From Amycolatopsis acidiphila (GTDB lineage: Bacteria > Actinomycetota > Actinomycetes > Mycobacteriales > Pseudonocardiaceae), in NCBI RefSeq assembly GCF_021391495.1, contig NZ_CP090063.1, positions 6,014,001-6,078,000 of the forward strand: a stretch of DNA of 64,000 bases, in the 5' to 3' direction. Position 1 is the first letter of the stretch. Every line of letters starts with the position of its first letter. Under the pieces are notes generated by a model. The model was given only the letters and a program-made list of their open reading frames with translations. It did not search any database and was not told the DNA's origin. The position numbers and the translations under genes are program-made. This document shows, one piece after another, positions 56,925 to 64,000 of the stretch.

Positions 56925-57419
56925 TTAGGAAGCCGCCTGCACGGAGTCGACCTTCCAGCCCGAGTCGGTGCGGGTCAGCGAGGCGTTGAGCCGCGCACGC
57001 GAAGGCGCCGACGGCGAGCCGTTGGTGCTCAGCTGCACGTCCAGCACCACGAGCACCCGCGCTGTCCCGGCGTCCGGGTTCAGCTCCGCCACCGCGGCCT
57101 GGTTGACCCGCGCGCTCGCGACCGTCTTGCTCGCGGTCGCGCGGTCGAGCTGCAGTTGCCGGTCACCGCTGATCGTCTTGCCCAGCTGCCCCGTCGTGAC
57201 CTGGATCCACCGGTCCACCGCGGGCCCGGGATCGTGGTAGTCGACGGTGTTGAGCGCCGTCAGCGCATCGCCCGCCGCGGCCAGCACGGTGTCACGATCC
57301 TGCCCGCGCGTCGCGGCGTCGTCGTGGGCGGCGCTCCACCACGACCAGCCGCACCACGCCGCGACCAGCACAGACACGGCGGCCAGCGCGCCCATGGCCA
57401 CCATTCCCGGAGACTTCAT
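56925..57419 (-). CDS. Mce-associated membrane protein (proximal)
   Basis: 164 residues. TM helix near residues 5-25 (MVAMGALAAVSVLVAAWCGWSWW), then an extracytoplasmic domain ending RTDSGWKVDSVQAAS. The ATG overlaps the mceF stop by one base (TGATG), so it is part of the mce operon. Its stop codon lies nine bases from the IS110 transposase stop, so the C-terminus may have been shaped by the insertion. Confidence 0.82.
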   Translation of the reverse strand: MKSPGMVAMGALAAVSVLVAAWCGWSWWSAAHDDAATRGQDRDTVLAAAGDALTALNTVDYHDPGPAVDRWIQVTTGQLGKTISGDRQLQLDRATASKTVASARVNQAAVAELNPDAGTARVLVVLDVQLSTNGSPSAPSRARLNASLTRTDSGWKVDSVQAAS

Positions 57420-58660
57420 CACGGCAATCCCAGCAGCTGCCCGATTCCCGTCGCACCCGGCCCCTGCACCAGGCCCAGCAGACCGGGCAACTGCGACTGC
57501 TGGGCGGGCTGCGCGGACTGGGCTGGCTGCTGTGACTGGACGGGCGTGACGGGCATGCCCGCGTACGGCGCGTTCTGCGCACCCCGGACGTCCGTGGGGC
57601 TGCCGGCCGGTTCGGCGCAGTAGGCCTGCGTGTTCGCCGGCGCGTCGCTGGTGTCGTTCGCCGGGCGTTGCTTCGTCGTCTCGTAGCCCTTGGTGCAGGA
57701 GTGCGGGTCGAAGAAGTTGAGCACCAGCCCCAGATGCCCTTCGCCGTTCGACGCGACCGACCGGGAGAACGCCGAAATGACCGGCAGGGCGACCAGCTGC
57801 TCCTCGATCGCGTCGGTACGCACCGCGGTGATCTGGACCGTCGTCAGCAGGTTCGCGATCAGCACCCCGAGATCCGTGCCGGACACCGACAGGATGTTGT
57901 CGACGTCGTCCGCCAGCTGCGGCGTCTCGTCGATGATCTTGCGCAGGTCCGGGTCGGACGTCTTGAGCTGGGTGGCGATCCGACGCAGCCCCGTCGCGAG
58001 CGAGGTGATGTTCTGCGCCTGGCGCTCCTGCGTGGCCAGCACGGTGCGCCCGTCGGAGAGCAGCTGCGTGGTCTGCGGCAGGTTCTCGGTCGCGGTCGAG
58101 GTGAACGACCCGGCGGTGTCCAGCAGCTGCTGCAGGTCCGGGCCGCTGCCGGCGAACGCGTCGTAGGTCTCGTTCACCACGGTCTGCAGTGACGACGGGT
58201 CCACACTGGACACGAACTTGTCCAGATTGGTCAGCACGGTGTCCGGCGACACGGGCAGCGCGGTCCTGTCGCGCTGGATGACCGACCCGTCGTGCAGGTA
58301 CGGCCCGGTCTCGTGGCTCGGGCGCAGGTCGACGTACTGCTCGCCGACGGCGGAGCGGTCGGCGACGACGGCCTGGGTGTCGGCCGGGATGGACGGCGAG
58401 CCCGAATCGATGTCCAGGTCCACCGCGACGCCCTGGTCGTCCAGCCGCATCCCCACGACCCTGCCGACGGACACGCCGCGGTAGGTGACCTCGGCGTTGA
58501 CGAAGATGCCGCCGGAGTCGGCCAGCTGCGCGGTCACGACATAGCCGCGCGGGCCGAACAACCGGTCCAGCCCCGCGTACTTGCCGCCCGCGTAGCCGAC
58601 GGAGAGCACCGCGATGAGCCCGAACGCGAGCAGCTTCACCCAGTGCCGCCGGGTGAACAT
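57419..58660 (-). CDS. mceF: MCE family protein MceF
   Basis: 413 residues. N-terminal TM helix (residues 9-27), MlaD/MCE domain about 38-130 (GYVVTAQLADSGGIFVNAEVTYRGVSVGRVVGM), a long helical needle region, then a Pro/Gln-rich tail (QSQQPAQSAQPAQQSQ). Part of a lipid importer tube. Overlaps mceE stop by one base. Confidence 0.9.
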   Translation of the reverse strand: MFTRRHWVKLLAFGLIAVLSVGYAGGKYAGLDRLFGPRGYVVTAQLADSGGIFVNAEVTYRGVSVGRVVGMRLDDQGVAVDLDIDSGSPSIPADTQAVVADRSAVGEQYVDLRPSHETGPYLHDGSVIQRDRTALPVSPDTVLTNLDKFVSSVDPSSLQTVVNETYDAFAGSGPDLQQLLDTAGSFTSTATENLPQTTQLLSDGRTVLATQERQAQNITSLATGLRRIATQLKTSDPDLRKIIDETPQLADDVDNILSVSGTDLGVLIANLLTTVQITAVRTDAIEEQLVALPVISAFSRSVASNGEGHLGLVLNFFDPHSCTKGYETTKQRPANDTSDAPANTQAYCAEPAGSPTDVRGAQNAPYAGMPVTPVQSQQPAQSAQPAQQSQLPGLLGLVQGPGATGIGQLLGLP

Positions 58661-59829
58661 CAGTGCCCACCTCCCAGCAACGTGCCCAGCAGGTTCCCCA
58701 GCACGCCCCCATCCGACGGCGTGGCCGGCGTCGACGTCTGCGGCTGCTGCTGGGACAACGGCAGCGGCGGCGCGGAGCCGCCGCCGAGCTGGATGCCGCC
58801 GGCGGGCGTGGAGATCTGCACCCGTCCGGCGTTCTCGACGTTCTGCAGGATCCCGCTCAGGTCCAGGTCCAGCCGCGCCCGCACGTTCGCGTAGTCGCCC
58901 TTGACCACGTCGCCCGCGACGTCCGGCAACGGGTAGGTGGGCAGGATCTTCAGCGCTGTCGGCAGGTTCTGCCCCGCCTCGGCGAGCTTCTGCAGGGTGG
59001 GCGTGAGCGCCTTGAGGTTGTCGATCAGCTGGTCCTTGCTCTTGTCGACCGTGTCGACGGCGACCCCGGACAGGGTGTCCAGCGACTGCAGCATCCCCAC
59101 CAGCTGGTCCCGCTGCTGGGTCACCACCTGCAGCCCGGGCGCGAGGTTGTCCAGCGCGTTGGTCAGGTTCGTGGTCTGCCCGGCGAGCGTGCTGGACAAC
59201 CGGTTCAGCCCGTCGATCGCGCGAGTGATCTCGCCCTTCTGGCCGTCCAGCTCCGTGGCCAGCTGGTCCACTCTGGACAGCAGGGCGCGGATCTCGGCCT
59301 CGTTGCCGGTCAGCGCCTTGTTCAGCTCGCGGGTGATGTCGGCCAGCTGGTTCACGCCGCCGCCGTTGAGCAGCAACGACAAGGCGCCGAGGACCTCTTC
59401 GACCTCGGGGTTGCGGTTGGTGCGCGACAACGGGATCACCGCGTTGTCGCTCAGCGTGCCGGTGGCGTCCTGGCCGGTCGGCTCGCGCAGTTCGACGAAC
59501 TTCTCCCCCAGCAGGCTCGACTGGCGCAGGTCGGCATAGGAGTTTGCGGGCAGCTTCACGTCGCCGTTGACGCGCATGCTCACCAGCGCCGACCGCGTGT
59601 CCGGGGCAAGCTCGATCTTGTCGACCCGGCCGACGGCGACGTCGTTGACCTTCACGCTCGCCTGCGGCACGAGGTCCAGCACATCCGCGAACTGGGCGGT
59701 GACGCGGTAGGGATGGTCGCCGAGGTCGGGGCCACCGGGCAGCGGCGTGCTGTAGAGCCCGGAGAACCCGCCGGTCCCGCAGCCGCCCAGCAACAGCGCC
59801 ACGACCAGGATGCCCAAGAGCCGCTTCAT
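58660..59829 (-). CDS. mceE: MCE family lipoprotein MceE
   Basis: 389 residues. Signal peptide with lipobox LLGGC (near 14-17) as in LprK-type MceE. MCE domain GDHPYRVTAQFADVLDLVPQASVKVNDVAVGRV, then long helices. Anchored by lipid to the outer face of the membrane. Starts with ATG overlapping mceD stop by 4 bases. Confidence 0.9.
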   Translation of the reverse strand: MKRLLGILVVALLLGGCGTGGFSGLYSTPLPGGPDLGDHPYRVTAQFADVLDLVPQASVKVNDVAVGRVDKIELAPDTRSALVSMRVNGDVKLPANSYADLRQSSLLGEKFVELREPTGQDATGTLSDNAVIPLSRTNRNPEVEEVLGALSLLLNGGGVNQLADITRELNKALTGNEAEIRALLSRVDQLATELDGQKGEITRAIDGLNRLSSTLAGQTTNLTNALDNLAPGLQVVTQQRDQLVGMLQSLDTLSGVAVDTVDKSKDQLIDNLKALTPTLQKLAEAGQNLPTALKILPTYPLPDVAGDVVKGDYANVRARLDLDLSGILQNVENAGRVQISTPAGGIQLGGGSAPPLPLSQQQPQTSTPATPSDGGVLGNLLGTLLGGGH

Positions 59830-61013
59830 GAGCCGTCCCCCGGAATGGAGACGAGCGGCAGCAACGGCAGCGGCGGGACCTTGCCGCTGGACATGTCCGC
59901 CATCAGCTGCGGGATCGACGGGAGCTTCGCGACACCGTCGACGACGGGCTGGATCGCCTGGCACAGGTTGGACACCACGTCCGGCAGCCCCACCGGGGTG
60001 GACGCCTCGAGCACCCGGCACAGCGTGGTCACCAGCGGGTTGGTGAACTCGTTGGCGTTGTAGCGGATCGCGATGCTGCCCGAGGCCGCGTCGTAGGAGT
60101 TGATGAAGTTCGTCATGCCCGTCGGCGCCACGTCCAGCACCTCGGCCAGTGCCGAGCGCTGGTCCACGAGCACCTTGCTCACGCTCGCCAGCTTGTCCAC
60201 ATTGGACGTCAGCAGGTCGCGGTTCTCCTCGACGAACTGCTGGACGTCACCGAGCGAGTTCGCGAGCGACGACAGTGCCCGGCCGACGTCGTCGGAGTCG
60301 TCGGCCAGAAAGCCCGTCACGTCGGCCACCCGCGAGTAGAACTGGTTGAGCTGGTTGTCGCTGTCGGCCAGTGTCGTGGTGAACGACTGCAGGTTCCGCA
60401 CCGTCGCGAACAGGTCGCCCTTCGAGTCGTCCAGGGTCCTGGAGAGGTTGGCCAGCTCGGTGACGGTGTCGTTGATGTTCTTGCCGTTGCCGTCGAGGTT
60501 CTTGGCCGCGGTGTCCAGCAGGTTCGACAGCGCGCCGCCCGCGTTGGCGCCGTTCGGGCCGAGGCTCGTGGAGAGCTTGTCGAGGCTGCCGTACAGGTCG
60601 TCGATCTCCATCGGCGTGGCGGTGTGGTCCTTCGGGATCACCCTGCCCGACGCCAGCACCGGGCCGCTGTCGTAGGCGGGGGTCAGCTGCACGTACCGGT
60701 CGCTCACCAGCGACGGCGCGACGACGACCGCGCCGGCGTCCGACGGGATCTGCACCCCCGGATCGACCCGCATGTCCACGCGCACGACGTCGCCCTGCGG
60801 CGTCACGTCGGTGATCTCGCCCACCTTCACGCCCAGCACCCGCACCGACGAGCCCGAGTACAGCCCGACGGTCTTGTCGAACAACGCCGACACCCGGGTG
60901 CCGCCGGAGTCGCGGAACGCCAGCCACAGCCCGGCGGTGACGACCAGCGCGAGCACGCACGCGGCCGCGACCCAGCGGTAGACCTGCTGTCCGGTTCTGC
61001 TGTCGATGCTCAT
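59826..61013 (-). CDS. mceD: MCE family protein MceD
   Basis: 395 residues. TM helix about 12-30, MCE domain (TRVSALFDKTVGLYSGSSVRVLGVKVGEI), helical needle region with repeated LANLSRTLDDSK-type heptads and Asn/Ser-rich linkers. Overlaps mceC by 4 bases. Confidence 0.9.
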   Translation of the reverse strand: MSIDSRTGQQVYRWVAAACVLALVVTAGLWLAFRDSGGTRVSALFDKTVGLYSGSSVRVLGVKVGEITDVTPQGDVVRVDMRVDPGVQIPSDAGAVVVAPSLVSDRYVQLTPAYDSGPVLASGRVIPKDHTATPMEIDDLYGSLDKLSTSLGPNGANAGGALSNLLDTAAKNLDGNGKNINDTVTELANLSRTLDDSKGDLFATVRNLQSFTTTLADSDNQLNQFYSRVADVTGFLADDSDDVGRALSSLANSLGDVQQFVEENRDLLTSNVDKLASVSKVLVDQRSALAEVLDVAPTGMTNFINSYDAASGSIAIRYNANEFTNPLVTTLCRVLEASTPVGLPDVVSNLCQAIQPVVDGVAKLPSIPQLMADMSSGKVPPLPLLPLVSIPGDGS

Positions 61014-62041
61014 CGGCCGCCCACCCCCTGGTCCGGCGCGGAGATCGGCGGGGTGCAGCCCTCCGGGTTCACCGACACCGCACCCGCCTTGATCACCGGC
61101 GGGAACAGGCCGCAGATGTAGCCCTCGAACCAGCGCCCGTTGCCGGTCGCGTTGGCCCCCACCCGGGAGAACGGCGCGAGCAGCGCGAGGCTGCGGCCGA
61201 GGTTGTCCTGGTTGCGCTGCAGGATGTCGGTGACGTCGCCGAGCTTCTCCAGCGTCGGCCGCAGCTGCGCCCGGTTGTCGGCGACGAGACCGCTCAGCTG
61301 CGCCGAGAGGTCCTGGGTGCCCTTGAGCAGCGCGCTGATCGCGTCCCGGCGTTGCTGCAGCATGGTCAGCAGCAGGTTGCCGTCGTCGATGACCTGCTGC
61401 AGCTGCGCATCGCGGTCGGCGAGCGTCTTCGAGACCTGACTGGTGTTGCTCAGCAGGTTCGCCAGCTCCTGGTCCCGTGACGACACCGTCTTCGACAGCG
61501 CGGAAAGGCCGTTGAGGGTGTCCTGCAACGGTTTCGGGGTGTCCTTGAGCGCGGCCGCCACGGCGTCGAAGCTCTGCGCGAGCTGCTGGGTGTTGATGTC
61601 CCCGACCGTGTTCGACAGCTGCTGGAACGCGTCCTGCAGCTGGAACGGCGTGGTCGTGCGCTCGACCGGGATCGGCTCGTCCGGGTCCTGCGCCTGACCG
61701 CCCTTCGGCACCAGCGCGAGGTACTTGTCGCCCAGCAGCGTCTTGATCTCGATCGAGGCGGTGGTGGCGTTGCCCACCTTCGTGCCGGAGACCTTGAACT
61801 TCACGAGCACCTTCTTGCCCGCCAGCGCCACCGAGCTGACCTGGCCGACCTTGACGCCCGCGACCTGGACCTCGTTGTCGGGCACCAGCCCGCCGGACTC
61901 GGCGAAGTAGGCCTCGTACGTCGTCCCGGAGCTGAGCAGCGGCAGCTCGTCGGAGAAGTAGGCGACCACGCTGACGAGCACGATGAGCACGAGGGCCACC
62001 GCGCCGACGCCGGCCTGGTTGCGATCGCGGAGACGTTTCAC
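61010..62041 (-). CDS. mceC: MCE family protein MceC
   Basis: 343 residues from GTG 62041 with GTGA overlapping the mceB stop; an in-frame GTG 12 bases upstream is a poorer alternative. TM helix about 12-30, MCE domain (YEAYFAESGGLVPDNEVQVAGVKVGQVSSV). Long heptad needle region follows. Typical MceC length. Confidence 0.9.
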   Translation of the reverse strand: MKRLRDRNQAGVGAVALVLIVLVSVVAYFSDELPLLSSGTTYEAYFAESGGLVPDNEVQVAGVKVGQVSSVALAGKKVLVKFKVSGTKVGNATTASIEIKTLLGDKYLALVPKGGQAQDPDEPIPVERTTTPFQLQDAFQQLSNTVGDINTQQLAQSFDAVAAALKDTPKPLQDTLNGLSALSKTVSSRDQELANLLSNTSQVSKTLADRDAQLQQVIDDGNLLLTMLQQRRDAISALLKGTQDLSAQLSGLVADNRAQLRPTLEKLGDVTDILQRNQDNLGRSLALLAPFSRVGANATGNGRWFEGYICGLFPPVIKAGAVSVNPEGCTPPISAPDQGVGGR

Positions 62042-63090
62042 GACGGCTTGCACCTCTCCGGCGTCTCGGTGTCCGGGATGGGCAGGAACGGCAGGGTGAT
62101 GTCCAGCGAGGAGATGCCGATGGTGCCGGACAGGCCGCAGAGGTAGTAGTTGTACCAGCCGCCGTAGCTCAGGGTCCGGGTGAACTTGTCGAGGTTGCCC
62201 GGCATCTTCTGCAGCAGTTCGTCCAGCAGCTGCCCGGAGTCCGACAGGGTGTTCGAGAGCACGCCGAGGTTCGCGATGTCGTCCTTGACCGCGGGGCGCG
62301 CGTCGCGCAGCAGCCCGGCGGTGACGTCGGTCAGGTCCCCGAGCGCGGACACCGCGTCGCCGATCGGCTGGCGCTGCTGGGCCAGGCCGGTGACCAGCTG
62401 CTGGGTCTGGTCGATCAGGTTCGACAGCTGCGGCCCGTGCTGGTTCACCGTGGCGAGCACGGTGTCGAGGTTGTCGATGACCTGCCCGATCACCTTGTCC
62501 TTGTCGGCGATCGCGGAGGTCACCGACGCGGTGTGCGTCAGCAGGCTCTCGATCGTGCCGCCCTCGCCCTGGAACACCTGGATGATCTCGTAGGACAGCT
62601 GGTTGACCTGCTGTGGGTCCAGCGCCTGGAACAGCGGTTTGAACCCGTTGAACAGCACCGTCAGGTTGAGTGCGGGCTGGGTCCGCTCGGGCGGGATCAG
62701 CCCGCCCACCGACAGCTGGCCGCCACCGTCCACTGTGGTCCCGAGCGAGAGGTAGCGCTGGCCGACGAGGTTGCGGTACTTGACGGTGGCGGTGACCGCG
62801 GCGGGCAGGTGGTAGGCCGAGGAGATCGAGAAGTGCACGTCGGCGAGGAAGTTCGAGCTGCCGTCGCCCTCGCTCACCACGTTGATCTTGTCGACCTGCC
62901 CGACCTTGACGCCGACGATGCGCACGTCGTCGCCCTCGTGCAGACCGGACGCGTCGGTGAAGCGCGCGGTGTAGTCGGAGGTGACGCCGAAGTTCGTGTT
63001 CGCGATGGTGGCGCCGAGGATCCCGGTGAGCACGACGGTGACCACGGCGAAGACCGAGATCTTGATCAGCGGCGCGAGCAGGCCTCTCAC
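62038..63090 (-). CDS. mceB: MCE family protein MceB
   Basis: 350 residues. TM helix about 6-26, MCE domain (SDYTARFTDASGLHEGDDVRIVGVKVGQV). Start GTG overlaps the mceA stop (GTGA). Substrate of the system (steroids or fatty acids) cannot be told from these subunits. Confidence 0.9.
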   Translation of the reverse strand: MRGLLAPLIKISVFAVVTVVLTGILGATIANTNFGVTSDYTARFTDASGLHEGDDVRIVGVKVGQVDKINVVSEGDGSSNFLADVHFSISSAYHLPAAVTATVKYRNLVGQRYLSLGTTVDGGGQLSVGGLIPPERTQPALNLTVLFNGFKPLFQALDPQQVNQLSYEIIQVFQGEGGTIESLLTHTASVTSAIADKDKVIGQVIDNLDTVLATVNQHGPQLSNLIDQTQQLVTGLAQQRQPIGDAVSALGDLTDVTAGLLRDARPAVKDDIANLGVLSNTLSDSGQLLDELLQKMPGNLDKFTRTLSYGGWYNYYLCGLSGTIGISSLDITLPFLPIPDTETPERCKPS

Positions 63091-64000
63091 TGGACGTCCA
63101 CCTCCGCCCCGCGGTAGAGCGGCCCGACGAGCAGGCTCGCCCAGTCCGGCACCTGCTCGGGCGTGGTGTCCAGCTCCGGCGCCAGCAGCGTGCCGATCAG
63201 CTGCTGCTCGGCCGGGGAGTTCGCGACCGAGCCCGTGGTGCCGGAGCCACCCTGGATGATCCCGTTGCTCGGCAGCGGCGTGTTCTCCCCCGGCGGCACG
63301 GCGGGATGGCTCGACCCGTCCTGCAGCGGGCCGCCCGGCGGGTACTGCGGCCACCGTCCCGGCGGCACCACCTGCGGGTAGCAGCGCGGCCCGCGCTTGT
63401 CGGTGTACTTCGGCTCGTCCACGCCCGGCAGGTACTTGGTGCGGTCGGCGATGAACCGGATGGTCACGTGGTTCATCTGGTCGGTGCCGTAGCCGAACGC
63501 CTCGTACGCGCGCGGGACCGAATCGGCGAACTGCTGGAGCATGCAGGGGTACTCGGGCGCGTACTTCGCCAGGACGTCCAAGGTGGACTGCGCGGTGGTG
63601 GTCAGCCGGATGATGTTGTTCTCGTTGACCTCCAGGAAGCTCGTCAGGTCCCCGGACACGTTGCTCACCGACTGGAACACCTGCGAGAGCTGCTGTTGCT
63701 TGTCCACCAGCGTCTTGCTGGTCGTGGTGAGGTCCGACAGCGCCTGCAGGAAGTCCGGTGCGGCCTGGTTGTAGACGTCGGTCACGTTCGCGAAGCTGGA
63801 GATGTCGGCCTTGATGTCGGGCAGCGAGGGGTTCAGCCTGCCGAGGTAGTCCGACAGCTGGTCCAGCGTCTGCCCCAGCTGCTGCCCGCGGCCCTGCAAG
63901 GCCGTGGACACCGCGCTCAGGGTCGCCGAAAGCTTCTGCGGCTGCACCGCCTGCAGCAGCGGCATCACGTCGTCGAGCACCTGCTCCAGCTCGATCGCCG
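63087..64000 (-). CDS. mceA: MCE family protein MceA (5' end outside window)
   Basis: At least 304 residues visible, ending at 63087; the N-terminal TM helix and MCE domain lie to the right of position 64000. The visible part is the helical needle region (AVQPQKLSATLSAVSTALQGRGQQLG, LEVNENNIIRLTTTAQSTLDVL) and the usual MceA C-terminal region with Pro/Gly-rich stretches and NSPAEQQLIGTLLAPELDTTP near the end. First visible gene of the operon. Genes for the YrbE permeases are expected further right. Confidence 0.9.
   Translation of the reverse strand, partial: AIELEQVLDDVMPLLQAVQPQKLSATLSAVSTALQGRGQQLGQTLDQLSDYLGRLNPSLPDIKADISSFANVTDVYNQAAPDFLQALSDLTTTSKTLVDKQQQLSQVFQSVSNVSGDLTSFLEVNENNIIRLTTTAQSTLDVLAKYAPEYPCMLQQFADSVPRAYEAFGYGTDQMNHVTIRFIADRTKYLPGVDEPKYTDKRGPRCYPQVVPPGRWPQYPPGGPLQDGSSHPAVPPGENTPLPSNGIIQGGSGTTGSVANSPAEQQLIGTLLAPELDTTPEQVPDWASLLVGPLYRGAEVDVQ

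Noticed and set aside
1..64000. CRISPR arrays, tRNA or rRNA genes, prophage or a polyketide/NRPS cluster
   Set aside because: No regular repeat-spacer array, cloverleaf-like sequence, phage structural gene or megasynthase domain was found.

Overview
The window is high-GC DNA with dense ATG/GTG-started genes, many 4-bp stop/start overlaps (ATGA, GTGA), a mycofactocin locus, an mce operon, PadR/PucR/ANTAR regulators, a UdgX-type glycosylase and leaderless starts. This points to an actinomycete, most likely a Pseudonocardiales member such as Amycolatopsis; that assignment is inference from gene content.

Layout. 1-8.2 kb: the 3' end of a phosphofructokinase gene with PPi-type residues; aroF (type I DAHP synthase) behind a short leader peptide rich in Tyr/Phe/Trp; an exoribonuclease; a PlsC acyltransferase; a lipase-like hydrolase; a glutamate-cysteine-ligase-like enzyme; glycerate kinase; an MBL hydrolase; and a double-DUF427 protein. 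8.2-13.2 kb: a PadR repressor and a divergent membrane protein/carotenoid oxygenase pair sharing an 18-bp inverted-repeat operator, then STAS, DUF2795, topoisomerase IB, a HemK-like methyltransferase and a CDGSH protein. 13.2-17.9 kb: a diiron heme-oxygenase-like enzyme, a second GCS2-type ligase, an FAD-Rieske oxidoreductase and a LigD-like protein with a decayed ligase domain. 18-23.6 kb: ATP-grasp enzyme, CocE hydrolase, HSL esterase and an atypical P450. 23.7-30.4 kb: amidohydrolase, UdgX, SRPBCC, PAS-ANTAR, Zn-ADH, cold-shock protein, DUF4235, PucR, and a 590-bp gene-free stretch with a dispersed repeat and strong hairpins. 30.4-33.2 kb: a two-subunit (2Fe-2S / molybdopterin) hydroxylase with a Tat signal.

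33.5-46.8 kb is the centrepiece: a mycofactocin cluster, mftA-mftB-mftC, two FadH/OYE flavoproteins, a FixBCXA-like electron-transfer-flavoprotein module, a mycofactocin-type SDR, mftF, mftE and an NDMA-type alcohol dehydrogenase, all on the minus strand and nearly all translationally coupled, with divergent mftR. MftC/E/F would build the redox cofactor, the SDR and ADH would use it, and the ETF/FixC/ferredoxin genes are good candidates to carry its electrons to quinone or other acceptors. mftD and mftG are not in this cluster.

46.8-54.8 kb: an LCM-type methyltransferase, NUDIX-NYN fusion, ROK glucokinase, a CxxC protein, ArsA-like ATPase, two SRPBCC proteins, a phosphoesterase and a FadD-like acyl-CoA ligase. 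54.8-64 kb: an mce operon (mceA, 5' end outside the window, to mceF plus two Mce-associated proteins), with an IS110-family element inserted between the last two genes. A GC-rich repeat occurs three times in gene-free gaps (23.6, 30.1 and 47.7 kb). No tRNA, rRNA, CRISPR array or phage was seen.
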